DNA of 58,445 bases from Neglectibacter sp. X58 (GCF_009936035.1 NZ_QWEO01000013.1:1-58445), one strand, 5' to 3'. Counted from the first letter of the stretch, positions 24,530-32,567 are shown. Made by a program: numbers and translations. Notes: generated by a model not told the origin, from the letters alone.

Positions 24530-25287
24530 AGCGCTTCCTCCTTCCCCGGCTCTTCCGGGCTGAGATCCTCCAGGATGGCCCGCAGATCCTCCGCCCCTAA
24601 CTGCCCTGGCGCAGAGGCGCTTTTCCCTGCCCCAAAGGTCACGCAGGAGCCAAACGCCTGCCCGCACACCCGGCTTACCTTCCCCAGCGGCCCCATGGCC
24701 ATGGTGATAACCGGGCCTGTTTCCCTGCTGGCCCGCAGGGTGGCCCCCAAAAGGGCCAGCACATCCTCCGGGCGCCGGGGGGTTACGGCATATTTGGGCA
24801 GGCAAGGCCCCAGTTCCCGCATCTGCATAAGGGTCCCGGCAATTTCCTCCTCCGGCGGGGTGCCGGAAAAGTCGTGCCGGGAAACAACGGCGGCAACGCC
24901 CTTTTCCGCCGCCTTTTCCAGCAGCCGCTTTGCCCGGTCCCTGCCCTTGGAAAGCTCGATATCTAAAAGCCCGAAGCCCCCCCGCTCCAGCAGGGCCAGA
25001 AGGAACTCCTCATAGGCCTCCCCTTCCAGGGGGATTTTTCCCCCTTCCTGCTGGGTGCGCACCGTACACAGCAGGGGCCTGGGGGCAAGGGCGCTTTTCA
25101 GGGCGGACAGGGCAAAGCCCACGTCCTCCTCAAAGCAGTCCATCCGCCATTCATACAGATCGGCAGGCAGGGCGCGCACAAAAGCGGCCTCCTCCAGCAG
25201 GGCCGGCAGGCGGCTTTCTGTTAACGGCACGCATATTTTAGGCAGGCCCTGGCCAAAACGCAGGCCCGCCGCTTCAAACCATTTCAA
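24526..25287 (-). CDS. aroD: 3-dehydroquinate dehydratase, type I
   Basis: 253 residues, normal length. Shikimate pathway enzyme converting 3-dehydroquinate to 3-dehydroshikimate through a Schiff base. Active-site residues are visible: EWRMD (Glu46), SRHDF (His138), PKYAV (Lys165) and ITMAMGPLGKVSRV near the C-terminus. No other aro gene is next to it. The AAA ATPase starts within its last codons (GTG at 24529 overlapping the TGA). A near-consensus promoter lies 50 bases upstream. Confidence 0.93.
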   Translation of the reverse strand: MKWFEAAGLRFGQGLPKICVPLTESRLPALLEEAAFVRALPADLYEWRMDCFEEDVGFALSALKSALAPRPLLCTVRTQQEGGKIPLEGEAYEEFLLALLERGGFGLLDIELSKGRDRAKRLLEKAAEKGVAAVVSRHDFSGTPPEEEIAGTLMQMRELGPCLPKYAVTPRRPEDVLALLGATLRASRETGPVITMAMGPLGKVSRVCGQAFGSCVTFGAGKSASAPGQLGAEDLRAILEDLSPEEPGKEEAL

Positions 25288-25333
25288 TGGCAGGTCAACT
25301 CCCTAGTAAAGTTATGATAATCCTCTATAAAAC

Positions 25334-25362
25334 AGTATACTGGCGGCGGGGGCAAATGTCAA
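25334..25362 (-). promoter_or_regulatory. Promoter of aroD
   Basis: Minus strand TTGACA (25357-25362), 17-bp spacer, TATACT (25334-25339). Confidence 0.8.
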
Positions 25363-25685
25363 TTTCCATCTCACGAAAAGTGCTTACTTTTCTCTTACAG
25401 CCCATTTTTTTCAAAGGCCCGGTATATCTTCCCGCCAGCCTGTATAGGATATTCACATCACTTCCTCATCATTTTTTGTACAAGGTAAAGGCAATACCGC
25501 ATAATTCTAAGTGGTATACCGCGGAAGAGATTTTTTCGTCAGGGGGCATAAAGGCTGCGCAGGCAAACTGGCGTTTGTCAAGCAGGCTTTGCGCGCTATG
25601 ACGGAAAAATAGCCCGCGAGATGCCGCTTAAGACGGCGGTCGTGAATTGTGCGGTGTTGCCTAAAAATCCAAGGAGGCTTTTGTT
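25363..25685. other. Intergenic region before the dehydrogenase gene
   Basis: About 320 bases with no gene. A possible plus-strand promoter is TTGTAC (25477-25482) with CATAAT 18 bases later. The ribosome site AAGGAGG for the gene at 25686 is at its end. No riboswitch pattern recognised. Confidence 0.45.
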
Positions 25686-26711
25686 ATGCAAAAGATAAAG
25701 GTTGTGCAGTATGGCTGCGGCAAAATGAGCAAATACACCCTGCGGTATCTCCACGAGCATGGGGCGCAGATTATGGGGGCCATAGACGTAAATCCGGATA
25801 TCGTGGGCATGGACGTGGGAGACTATGCCGGGCTGGGGGTGAAAACAGGCGTGCTCATCAGCAGCGATGCCGACCACGTGCTGGATAGCTGCGATCCGGA
25901 TATTGCCATCGTCACCCTGTTCAGCTTGGTAAGCGACTGCTATGAACACTTTGTAAAATGCCTTTCCCGGGGAATTAACGTGATTACCACCTGCGAAGAG
26001 GCCACCTACTGCTGGACTACCGATCCGGCCCGGGCCAATGCCCTGGACGTGCTGGCAAAGGAAACAGGCTGCACCTTTGTGGGCAGCGGCATGGAGGACA
26101 CCTTCTGGGTGAACCTTGTAGGGCTGGCGGCGGCAAGCTGCAACAGCATCCAAAAGATAGAAGGGGCGGTAAGCTATAACGTGGAGGAATATGGCCTGGC
26201 CCTGGCCAAGGCCCATGGGGTTATGCTGACCCCTGAGGAATTTGAAAAGCAGATAGCCCATCCGGAGGTGCTGGAGCCTTCCTATGTGTGGAACTCCAAC
26301 GAGGCCCTGGCCTCTAAACTGGGCCTGACAATCAAAAGCCAGACTCAGAAGTGCGTGCCCTATTTCCACGATGCCGACCTCTATTCTGAAACCATGGGCG
26401 CCACCATCCCCAAAGGAAACTGCATTGGCATGGCGGCGGTAGTTACCACAGAAACCTTCCAGGGGCCTGTTATAGAAACCCAGTGCATCGGCAAGGTATA
26501 CGGCCCGGAGGATGGGGACATGTGCGACTGGAAAATCACCGGGGAGCCGGACATGGAATTCCACGTGGTGAAGCCTGCCACAGTGGAGCACACCTGCGCC
26601 ACCATTGTCAACCGCATTCCCAGCGTGCTGCTGGCCCCTGCCGGGCTTGTAACCATCGACCAGCTTGAGGAGCTGCGCTTCCCTTCTTATCCCCTGGAGT
26701 TCTATTGCTGA
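25686..26711 (+). CDS. 2,4-diaminopentanoate dehydrogenase-like oxidoreductase
   Basis: 341 residues. N-terminal dinucleotide fold starting [18 protein letters not shown], then [35 protein letters not shown] and a C-terminal dimer domain, in the style of the dihydrodipicolinate-reductase-like family that includes Ord, the 2,4-diaminopentanoate dehydrogenase of Clostridial ornithine fermentation. AAGGAGG precedes the ATG. No other ornithine-fermentation genes are nearby, so the substrate is open; an NAD(P)-dependent amino-acid dehydrogenase is the safe statement. Confidence 0.75.
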   Translation: MQKIKVVQYGCGKMSKYTLRYLHEHGAQIMGAIDVNPDIVGMDVGDYAGLGVKTGVLISSDADHVLDSCDPDIAIVTLFSLVSDCYEHFVKCLSRGINVITTCEEATYCWTTDPARANALDVLAKETGCTFVGSGMEDTFWVNLVGLAAASCNSIQKIEGAVSYNVEEYGLALAKAHGVMLTPEEFEKQIAHPEVLEPSYVWNSNEALASKLGLTIKSQTQKCVPYFHDADLYSETMGATIPKGNCIGMAAVVTTETFQGPVIETQCIGKVYGPEDGDMCDWKITGEPDMEFHVVKPATVEHTCATIVNRIPSVLLAPAGLVTIDQLEELRFPSYPLEFYC

Positions 26712-26750
26712 AGGCTGTGCCCATGGACGCTCCCCAAAAAAATCTCCGGG

Positions 26751-26779
26751 TTGACAAAATCCCTCAAAAGCTTTACAAT
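26751..26779 (+). promoter_or_regulatory. Promoter of the TPP riboswitch / thiT unit
   Basis: TTGACA (26751-26756), 17-bp spacer, TACAAT (26774-26779), about 20 bases before the riboswitch. Confidence 0.85.
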
Positions 26780-26796
26780 GGATACAGAAAAATGAA

Positions 26797-26903
26797 AACA
26801 GGGGTGCCGCCTGTGTGCGCAGGCAGCTGAGAGGAGCTTCGAGCTTAAACCCTATGCCTTCTGGCAGGAACCTGATGCGGATAATACCGACGTAGGGAGC
26901 ATT
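26797..26903 (+). promoter_or_regulatory. TPP riboswitch (THI element)
   Basis: The conserved segments are present in order: GGGGTGCC, GCTGAGAGG, ACCC, GGAACCTGATGCGGATAAT and ACCGACGTAGGGA. It binds thiamine pyrophosphate in the nascent RNA and should reduce expression of the transporter gene downstream. Confidence 0.95.
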
Positions 26904-26962
26904 TCATCATAAGGGCAGGGCTGTTTTGCGCGCAAGCTGCCCGCCGGGGGAATGTTTTTCAC

Positions 26963-27000
26963 TGCCATTTGGATTTTTTCCAAGTGGCATTTTCATTTTT
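26963..27000 (+). terminator. Riboswitch expression-platform terminator
   Basis: TGCCATTTGGA (26963-26973) pairs with TCCAAGTGGCA (26979-26989), followed by TTTTCATTTTT, ahead of thiT. A second GGGCAG/CTGCCC hairpin lies at about 26913-26943 and may be the competing structure. This points to transcriptional control. Confidence 0.7.
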
Positions 27001-27032
27001 CACCGAGCTTTTTTCAGAAAGAGGGATGAATC

Positions 27033-27668
27033 ATGAACGCACGTTCTGCACGCACACTGAACCTTGTAACAGGCGGGGTGCTGGTGGCCCTTGGCACAGC
27101 CCTTTCCTTTATCAAGGTGTTCGACCTCCCCTATGGGGGCAGCATTACCCTGTGCTCCATGCTGCCAGTCATGCTCTTTGCCTACCGCGCCGGCACAAAA
27201 TGGGGGCTGGGGGCAGGCTTTGTTTTCAGCGTTTTAGAATTGCTCTTTGGCCTGGACGCTTTAAAGGGCATTTCCGGCGCCACTGTGGCGGGTTCCATTT
27301 TTCTGGACTACCTGCTGGCCTTCACAGTACTGGGGCTGGCAGGCATTCTCCGGCACAAGATCCAAAACGATCCCCTGGCCTTCACCCTGGGCTGCCTTAT
27401 CGCCATGCTGGCCCGCTATATCGCCTCCATCCTTTCCGGCTGGCTGCTGTGGGCGCAGTTTATGGAGGTAAGCTACATGCAGGAACTGGTGGCGGCCTTC
27501 TTCCCCGGGCTCAGCTCCCTTACAGGGAACCAGTTGGCCATTATCTACTCCACCTGCTATAACGGCACCTACATGCTGCCTGAAATCCTTATCACCTGCG
27601 TGGCCGCTTTCCTGCTCATGCAGTTTGCGGGCAAGCAGATCCTTTCCTTGGGAAATGGGGAAAAATAA
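27033..27668 (+). CDS. thiT: Thiamine ECF transporter S component
   Basis: 211 residues with about six hydrophobic helices. ThiT binds thiamine in the membrane and works with the shared ECF energy module encoded elsewhere. The family text is clear: GGVLVALGTALSFIKVFDLP, GSITLCSMLPVMLFAYRAGT, KWGLGAGFVFSVLELLFGL and CYNGTYMLPEILIT. The riboswitch directly upstream supports thiamine as ligand. Terminator follows. Confidence 0.93.
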   Translation: MNARSARTLNLVTGGVLVALGTALSFIKVFDLPYGGSITLCSMLPVMLFAYRAGTKWGLGAGFVFSVLELLFGLDALKGISGATVAGSIFLDYLLAFTVLGLAGILRHKIQNDPLAFTLGCLIAMLARYIASILSGWLLWAQFMEVSYMQELVAAFFPGLSSLTGNQLAIIYSTCYNGTYMLPEILITCVAAFLLMQFAGKQILSLGNGEK

Positions 27669-27689
27669 GCGCTTGCCATATGCGCGCAC

Positions 27690-27722
27690 AAAAGCCGGGG
27701 CTTCCCCCGGCTTTTGTTTTTC
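27690..27722 (+). terminator. Terminator of thiT
   Basis: AAAAGCCGGGG / CCCCGGCTTTT stem with short loop, then GTTTTTC. Confidence 0.9.
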
Positions 27723-27744
27723 CGGTTTCCTTGCGGAAAGAGGG

Positions 27745-27773
27745 TTGACAAAGGTGGTTAGTTGTGATAAACT
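27745..27773 (+). promoter_or_regulatory. Promoter of the small Cys-rich gene
   Basis: TTGACA (27745-27750), 17-bp spacer, TAAACT (27768-27773). An imperfect inverted repeat TAGTT-N6-AACTA overlaps the -10 region (27759-27774). Confidence 0.65.
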
Positions 27774-27789
27774 ATAGGCAGCTCAAGAG

Positions 27790-27803
27790 TTAGCTCCAGC
27801 TAA
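27790..27803. promoter_or_regulatory. Candidate metalloregulator operator
   Basis: Perfect palindrome TTAGCT-CC-AGCTAA just after the predicted transcription start. It resembles TTAG(N)CTAA sites of DtxR/MntR-type iron or manganese repressors. Inference from pattern and from the gene downstream. Confidence 0.4.
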
Positions 27804-27867
27804 TCACTTCGCAAATCTTTTCCCACCCCAGTCCCATAAACCCATAGAAGTTAAGGAGGCTTTCCAA

Positions 27868-28038
27868 GTGAATCTTCCAACCATCATTATTGGCATACTG
27901 GTGGCGGCTGTTTTTATAGCCGTGGCAGCCAGGTGCGTTTACAATTGGAAGCAGGGCAAAGGCGGATGCTCCTGTGGCTGCGGCGGGTGCCCCCACAGCG
28001 GGTTCTGCCATCCCGGCAAAAAAGCGGGGAACAAATAG
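27868..28038 (+). CDS. FeoB-associated Cys-rich membrane protein
   Basis: 56 residues from a GTG at 27868 (TTAAGGAGG about nine bases upstream). One transmembrane segment (TIIIGILVAAVFIAVAA), then a basic linker and GGCSCGCGGCPHSGFC, a cluster of Cys with one His. This is the pattern of the small proteins that accompany the ferrous iron transporter FeoB. No feoA or feoB is adjacent here, which is unusual. The TAG stop codon is contributed by the first bases of the 165-bp repeat at 28036. Confidence 0.8.
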   Translation: MNLPTIIIGILVAAVFIAVAARCVYNWKQGKGGCSCGCGGCPHSGFCHPGKKAGNK

Positions 28039-28200
28039 GGCTTGTTTGAAAAATCGAAAACATTGTCTTTTTGCCCATAAGCGGCCATCTTCTACGTCAA
28101 AAATCCTCGTCAACCGGCAGGTTGACCTGCGGTTTTATCCTGGAATCTGACCACTTCTGACCAAAAATTCGTCATTTCCTCTATTTTCAAACAAGCCCTA
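28036..28200. repeat. 165-bp inverted-end repeat, copy 1
   Basis: Ends TAGGGCTTGTTTGAAAA and its exact inverted copy TTTTCAAACAAGCCCTA (17 of 17). Interior shares blocks with the second copy at 36758-36922 (AATCG...AACA..GTCTTTTTG, AAATCCTCG, CTATTTTCAAACAA). No coding capacity. Size and perfect terminal inverted repeats fit a MITE-like element. Confidence 0.85.
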
Positions 28201-28232
28201 ACAGCAAACAAGGAACATTTCCTCCCTTACGG

Positions 28233-28270
28233 AAAAGGGCCGCAGCACCTTGACAGGCTGCGGCCCTTTT
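28233..28270 (+). terminator. Strong bidirectional hairpin
   Basis: 14-bp stem AAAAGGGCCGCAGC / GCTGCGGCCCTTTT. It lies between the repeat and the next promoter and would isolate the two units. Confidence 0.75.
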
Positions 28271-28288
28271 CCTGCTCCAAAAATATGT

Positions 28289-28317
28289 TTGCACTTTTGG
28301 CCTGATTGCGGTACAAT
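28289..28317 (+). promoter_or_regulatory. Promoter of the DUF4317 gene
   Basis: TTGCAC (28289-28294), 17-bp spacer, TACAAT (28312-28317), 40 bases before the ATG. Confidence 0.75.
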
Positions 28318-28357
28318 AGGAAAGAAAATCTCAAGAAGGAACAGAAAGGAATCCGCT

Positions 28358-29488
28358 ATGAACGAAAAAGAAATCGGTGAAATCCGCCGCCGCTTTAATC
28401 CGGAAAAAACCAGCATCACCCAGGTGCGCGGGTGCTATGTCAGCGCCAAGGGGGAAATCACCTCCCAATTTGGCCAGTCCCTGGCCTCCACCCCCCAGGA
28501 GGAGGTGGAGAACCTGCTTTCCACCCTGAAGCGCACCCTTTCCGGCAGCCTGGGAAAAAATCTGACGGATATCGTTTTCACCACCCAGCAGGTGGCGGAC
28601 AGCGACGAGCACCGGCTGCTTATGGCCCTGCGGGAGACAGAGCTGAAGGATGAGGAAGTTACCACTGCGTTTTATGAAAAAATCACCAGCAGCCTTGCCC
28701 TGGACACGCCTTATATGATTCTGCTGGCCTATGACAAATATGACATCCCTTACCGGGCAAAGGACGGCGGCATGCTGCCGGACGGCTCCAACGATGTGTA
28801 TGCCTATATCCTGTGCAGCATCTGCCCCATTAAAGAGACAAAGCCCGTTTTAAGCTATAACGTGCCGGACAACGTGTTTGAGAACCGTGGCGTGGAGCGG
28901 CTGGTGTCCCCGCCGGAGCTGGGCTTCCTGTTCCCCGCCTTTGACGACCGCTGCGCAAACCTGTACAGCGCCCTGTATTACTCCAAGCGGGCGGAGGAGA
29001 ACCACCCGGAGTTTATCGACTCTGTTTTCCGGGTGGAGCCGCCCATGCCCGCCGCCGTCCAGCAGGAAACCTTCCGCACCCTGCTGGCGGAATCCCTGGG
29101 GGATCAATGCAGCTATGACGTGGTGCAGGGGGTGACAGACCGCCTGCGGGAAATGGTGGACAACCACAAGGCCCGGAAAGACCCGGAGCCTCTGGTAGTC
29201 TCCAAGCGCGTCCTGTCGGAGGTGCTGCGGGACTGCGAGGTGGAGGAGGAGAAAATTTCTGCCTTTGCCCAGCAGTACGAGGAGGAATTCGGGGAGCAGG
29301 CTGTCAGCCCCAAAAACCTGATTGACCAGAAGGAAACCCAGGTGCGCACGCCTAACATCCTTATAAAGGTGGAGGCGGACTTTGCCCATCTGGTGGAAAC
29401 CCGGCTGATAGACGGGAAAAAATACATACTCATCCGGGCAGAGGACGGGGTGGAGGTAAACGGCGTGGCGGTGTCCGTCACGGAGTAA
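28358..29488 (+). CDS. DUF4317 family protein
   Basis: 376 residues from the ATG at 28358 (AGAAAGGA upstream); a longer in-frame start at 28250 lies upstream of the promoter and is excluded. The beginning (MNEKEIGEIRRRFNPEKTSI, VRGCYVSAKGEI) and the block LALDTPYMILLAYDKYDIPY are typical of this Clostridia-restricted family. Predicted cytoplasmic, no membrane segment or signal. Function is not known for any member. Monocistronic: own promoter and own terminator. Confidence 0.85.
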   Translation: MNEKEIGEIRRRFNPEKTSITQVRGCYVSAKGEITSQFGQSLASTPQEEVENLLSTLKRTLSGSLGKNLTDIVFTTQQVADSDEHRLLMALRETELKDEEVTTAFYEKITSSLALDTPYMILLAYDKYDIPYRAKDGGMLPDGSNDVYAYILCSICPIKETKPVLSYNVPDNVFENRGVERLVSPPELGFLFPAFDDRCANLYSALYYSKRAEENHPEFIDSVFRVEPPMPAAVQQETFRTLLAESLGDQCSYDVVQGVTDRLREMVDNHKARKDPEPLVVSKRVLSEVLRDCEVEEEKISAFAQQYEEEFGEQAVSPKNLIDQKETQVRTPNILIKVEADFAHLVETRLIDGKKYILIRAEDGVEVNGVAVSVTE

Positions 29489-29510
29489 AGGCCTGTATCC
29501 CGGGTTCAGA

Positions 29511-29550
29511 AAGGCTGCGGCTTCGCTACCAGGAGCCGTAGCCTTTTTTG
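29511..29550 (+). terminator. Terminator of the DUF4317 gene
   Basis: AAGGCTGCGGCT / AGCCGTAGCCTT stem followed by TTTTTG. Confidence 0.85.
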
Positions 29551-29626
29551 TGAGGGAATAAGGCAATGGGATATCCCCATGAAAAAGGCCCCTTAGGGTT
29601 TATTTGCAAAAATTGACAAAATTCTA

Positions 29627-29655
29627 TTGAATCATCCGCAAAAATATGAGATAAT
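29627..29655 (+). promoter_or_regulatory. Candidate promoter of the MFS gene
   Basis: TTGAAT (29627-29632), 17-bp spacer, GATAAT (29650-29655). A TTGACA at 29613 is also present but has no -10 at proper spacing. Confidence 0.55.
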
Positions 29656-29688
29656 GACTATATTGATATGAAAGGGGGCTGCTGCTCC

Positions 29689-30978
29689 ATGAAAACCACC
29701 AAAAAGTTTACCAAGGTGGAGAAAAGCTGGATCCTGTACGATTGGGCCAACTCCGTCTACGCCACCAACATCCTGGCGGTCATCTTCCCCATTTACTTTA
29801 ACTCCGTCTGCAAGGCTTCTGGCGCGGACAACCTGGTGCTGTGGTCTTACGGCACCTCGGCAGCCACCTTCCTGGTGGCGGTGCTGGCCCCGGTGCTGGG
29901 GGCGCTGGCGGATCACAAGGGCCACAAGAAAAAGCTTTTTGCCGCCTTCCTGTTTATCGGCGTGGCATTCACCCTCTCAAACGCTTTTGTGGACAGCTAT
30001 CAGCTTCTGCTTGCGGGCTATGTCCTCAGCCACATCGGCTTTTCCGGTTCCTGCCTGTTTTATGACTCCTTCCTCACCGACGTTACCACCCCAGAGCGCA
30101 TGGACAGGGTGTCCTCCTGGGGCTATGCCATGGGATATATCGGCGGCAGCACCATCCCCTTTGTGCTGTCTATCATCCTGCTGATGGTCATGGGCATGGA
30201 CAGCGTGCTGGCCTTCAAGCTGGTGATCATCCTCACAAGCCTGTGGTGGCTGGTGTTCAGCATCCCCATGCTGAAAAACGTGAAGCAGGTACACTATATT
30301 GAGCCGCAGAAAAACCTGGTGCGCTCCTCCTTTTCAAACCTGTGGCGCACCGCAAAGGAGATTTTCCAGGACAAAAAAATCTTCCTCTTCCTTGTGGCCT
30401 ATTTCTTCTATATTGACGGGGTGAACACCATTATCTCCGTTTCCACCTCCTATGGCACCAAGCTGGGCCTGAACAGCATCAGCATGATTCTGGCCCTCTT
30501 GATGACCCAGATAGTGGCGGTGCCCTTCTCCATCCTCTTTGCCCGGCTGGCGGAGAAAATCGGCTCCATCAACCTGTTAAGCTGCGCGGTGGGCGTGTAT
30601 TTCTTCATCACCCTGGTGGGTTTCTTCATGGGCTTCAATATTGAGCAGCACCCCGGCGACGACGGCGCCCGCACCCTGTCCCTGGTGCTTTTCTGGTGCA
30701 TGGCCTTCCTGGTGGGCACAGTGCAAGGGGGCATCCAGGCCATTTCCCGCTCTTATTTCGGCAAGCTCATCCCCTCGGAGCGTTCTAACGAATATTTTGG
30801 CTTCTTCGATATTTTCGGGAAGTTTGCCGCCGTCATCGGCCCCCTGCTGGTAGCTACCTTCACCCAGGCCACAGGCCGGGACTCCATCGGCGTTATCAGC
30901 CTTGCCATCCTGTTCCTCATCGGCCTCTTCCTGCTCTTTACCCTCCGCCGTTCCCTTGCTGCCTCAAAAAGCCGATAG
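29689..30978 (+). CDS. MFS transporter, UMF1/Atg22 type
   Basis: 429 residues with about twelve hydrophobic segments. The N-terminal WILYDWANSVYATNILAVIF is the family hallmark (YDWANS). Also VLAPVLGALADHKGHKKKLF between helices 2 and 3. The ATG at 29689 is preferred over an in-frame ATG at 29668 because GAAAGGGGG sits between them at proper spacing. Probably an exporter of small molecules; for bacterial UMF1 proteins the substrate is generally unknown. Monocistronic. Confidence 0.88.
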   Translation: MKTTKKFTKVEKSWILYDWANSVYATNILAVIFPIYFNSVCKASGADNLVLWSYGTSAATFLVAVLAPVLGALADHKGHKKKLFAAFLFIGVAFTLSNAFVDSYQLLLAGYVLSHIGFSGSCLFYDSFLTDVTTPERMDRVSSWGYAMGYIGGSTIPFVLSIILLMVMGMDSVLAFKLVIILTSLWWLVFSIPMLKNVKQVHYIEPQKNLVRSSFSNLWRTAKEIFQDKKIFLFLVAYFFYIDGVNTIISVSTSYGTKLGLNSISMILALLMTQIVAVPFSILFARLAEKIGSINLLSCAVGVYFFITLVGFFMGFNIEQHPGDDGARTLSLVLFWCMAFLVGTVQGGIQAISRSYFGKLIPSERSNEYFGFFDIFGKFAAVIGPLLVATFTQATGRDSIGVISLAILFLIGLFLLFTLRRSLAASKSR

Positions 30979-30997
30979 AGCCTGCTTCCAGACAAAA

Positions 30998-31033
30998 CCC
31001 CCGTCCCGGAGAACTCTCTCTCCTGGGCGGGGG
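30998..31033. terminator. Shared terminator between convergent genes
   Basis: CCCCCGTCCCGGA / TCCTGGGCGGGGG stem between the MFS gene (plus) and the hydrolase gene (minus). Confidence 0.7.
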
Positions 31034-31051
31034 CTTTCCTTTGCGGCTTTC

Positions 31052-32035
31052 TCACCGCCTGTTCTGCCATTTCACAGCAGCCTTCTGCTCAATGGGGTAG
31101 CACACAAGCCTTTCCCCTTCCAAATCCTCACTGTACAAGTCCACCCCTGTCAGGCCGCTGTTGTGATAAGAGGTATAATAATAGCGGCCTTTTGTAACGT
31201 TGATGCAGCAGGTATAGGTAGTTGTCTCCAGCTTCCCCTCCGGGGTGACCACGCTGCCCCGCACCATAGCCACTGCCCCCAGCAGGTGAAAAAATTGGGA
31301 CAGGCAGCTTTCCTCGTCTCCATGGCAGATGGAATTGGCAGCAAGGTAGGCCGCCTTTACAAACCGGGAGGCAGGGGAGAAGTCCCCGGGCAGGCCCACG
31401 CTGCCCAGGCCATAGCCGAAAGGCTCCAGGCCGTCTATGGCGGAAAAGCAGTTGCTGGGGGTGCCGGGGCTTAGGTTCAGATACTGGCACAGGTTCTGCA
31501 TCTGGAAGGGGAAGGGGGGATTGTTCGTCACCACCCCCACAGGGTTATCATAAATATGCATCCCGTCCCTGGTGGATTCCAGCACGAGGGAGCCGCTCCT
31601 GTCCGCAATATGCCAGTGCAGGGGCGACAGGCCCACCTGAGGGCTGAAGGGGACTGCCACCAGCCAGGTGTTCTCCAGCAGGCACCGGGCCTCCCCCAGC
31701 GTGGCGCACTGGCCCAGCACCCAGGGGATCAGCTCAAAGGGGGAAATATTGTTTTTCACCGGATCCGGCTGGGTAGCATACCAAGCGTTCTGCGGGAAAT
31801 TCAGCCCAGCCATACACAGCCCCTTTTCATTGGAAGCTTCCGCATACAGGGGATATCCCACGTCCAGCATCCCCATGCCCAGCATGGCATAATGGCGCTC
31901 CATGGGCTGGGCTTTGCGGAAATGGAAGGGGAACCGGCGGGGCGTAACCACCACCTGTTCCCCCATGCCGCACTCCCAGTCCATGTTGCGCCCAAAATAG
32001 AAGCAGTCCCTTGTCATGGCAATGCTGGTACACAT
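31052..32035 (-). CDS. Choloylglycine hydrolase / penicillin V acylase family
   Basis: 327 residues from the ATG at 32035, giving MCTSIAMTRDCFYFGRNMDW. After Met removal, Cys2 becomes the N-terminal nucleophile of this Ntn-hydrolase family, which cleaves linear amide bonds (bile salts, penicillin V, acyl-homoserine lactones). The ..GRNMDWE.. Arg/Asp, the NEKGLCMAGLNFP block and VVTNNPPFPFQMQNL with Asn are in place. Which substrate is used cannot be told. An in-frame start at 32065 is inside the hairpin repeat. No Shine-Dalgarno sits directly before the ATG; it lies on the far side of the leader hairpin. Confidence 0.85.
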   Translation of the reverse strand: MCTSIAMTRDCFYFGRNMDWECGMGEQVVVTPRRFPFHFRKAQPMERHYAMLGMGMLDVGYPLYAEASNEKGLCMAGLNFPQNAWYATQPDPVKNNISPFELIPWVLGQCATLGEARCLLENTWLVAVPFSPQVGLSPLHWHIADRSGSLVLESTRDGMHIYDNPVGVVTNNPPFPFQMQNLCQYLNLSPGTPSNCFSAIDGLEPFGYGLGSVGLPGDFSPASRFVKAAYLAANSICHGDEESCLSQFFHLLGAVAMVRGSVVTPEGKLETTTYTCCINVTKGRYYYTSYHNSGLTGVDLYSEDLEGERLVCYPIEQKAAVKWQNRR

Positions 32036-32110
32036 AAAAAAACACCATGCGATACAGGTTCGCACAAAAAGGGAGGAAGCATCCGCCCTTTTTGCCCGGT
32101 ATCGCTCCTT
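32036..32110 (-). repeat. Hairpin leader repeat, copy 2
   Basis: Minus strand GAAAGGAGCGATACCGGGCA, arms CAAAAAGGG / CCCTTTTTGTG, then TGTATCGCATGGTGTTTTTT and TATG. CGATAC (32104-32099) pairs with GTATCG (32055-32050). The ATG that ends the repeat is the start codon of the hydrolase gene. Confidence 0.8.
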
Positions 32111-32198
32111 TCGTCATATTGTCCGCGGCAGGTTTCCCAGCCGCCGCAGGCCCTGTATCTATAGCATATGCGCCAAAGCGCCCTGTTATACAGCCGCC

Positions 32199-32540
32199 CT
32201 ACAGCAGGGTGGTCATCATCCCAAGCTCCGCCTGGGTGGTATCCACCCGGGAATATTGCAGGGCCACTTCCCGGCTGCACTCCACCACCGCCGCATAAGG
32301 GGTGTCCTGGGGCACAGGCTGCCCGGCATGGTTTGTAAGCTTGTCCATGCGGATATGCTTTGTCCGCCTGGCCTCCACTGTCACATGATAGCCGGAAACC
32401 GGCTCCCTGTCCTCAAAATACAGGGTGATGTCCAGTTCTGCCGGCTCGTCCCCCTGGTTTAAAACACAGATGGCCTCATGGCTTACATATGCCCCGTTGG
32501 CGGAACTGGGCCAATAGCAGTCTGGTATCACCTTTTTCAT
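32199..32540 (-). CDS. ASRT-family (sensory rhodopsin transducer-like) protein
   Basis: 113 residues. The text SHEAICVLNQGDEPAELDIT, LYFEDREPVSGYHVTVEARR, TKHIRMDKL and ALQYSRVDTTQAELGMMTT matches the Anabaena sensory rhodopsin transducer family (PF07100), small all-beta soluble tetramers. No rhodopsin gene is in the window, and anaerobic Clostridia rarely have one, so the name should not be read as function; a carbohydrate- or ligand-binding role has been suggested for the fold. Sits between a HAD phosphatase and the hydrolase on the same strand. Confidence 0.8.
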   Translation of the reverse strand: MKKVIPDCYWPSSANGAYVSHEAICVLNQGDEPAELDITLYFEDREPVSGYHVTVEARRTKHIRMDKLTNHAGQPVPQDTPYAAVVECSREVALQYSRVDTTQAELGMMTTLL

Positions 32541-32567
32541 ACTGTGCCCCTCCTTTTCCCCGGCGCG

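Noticed and set aside
25596-26591. Long minus-strand open frame (331 codons) opposite the dehydrogenase gene
   Set aside because: Antisense shadow of a well-supported gene with AAGGAGG start; composition not protein-like.
28250-28357. N-terminal extension of the DUF4317 gene
   Set aside because: The extension would begin upstream of the mapped -35/-10 boxes; the ATG at 28358 gives the family's normal N-terminus.
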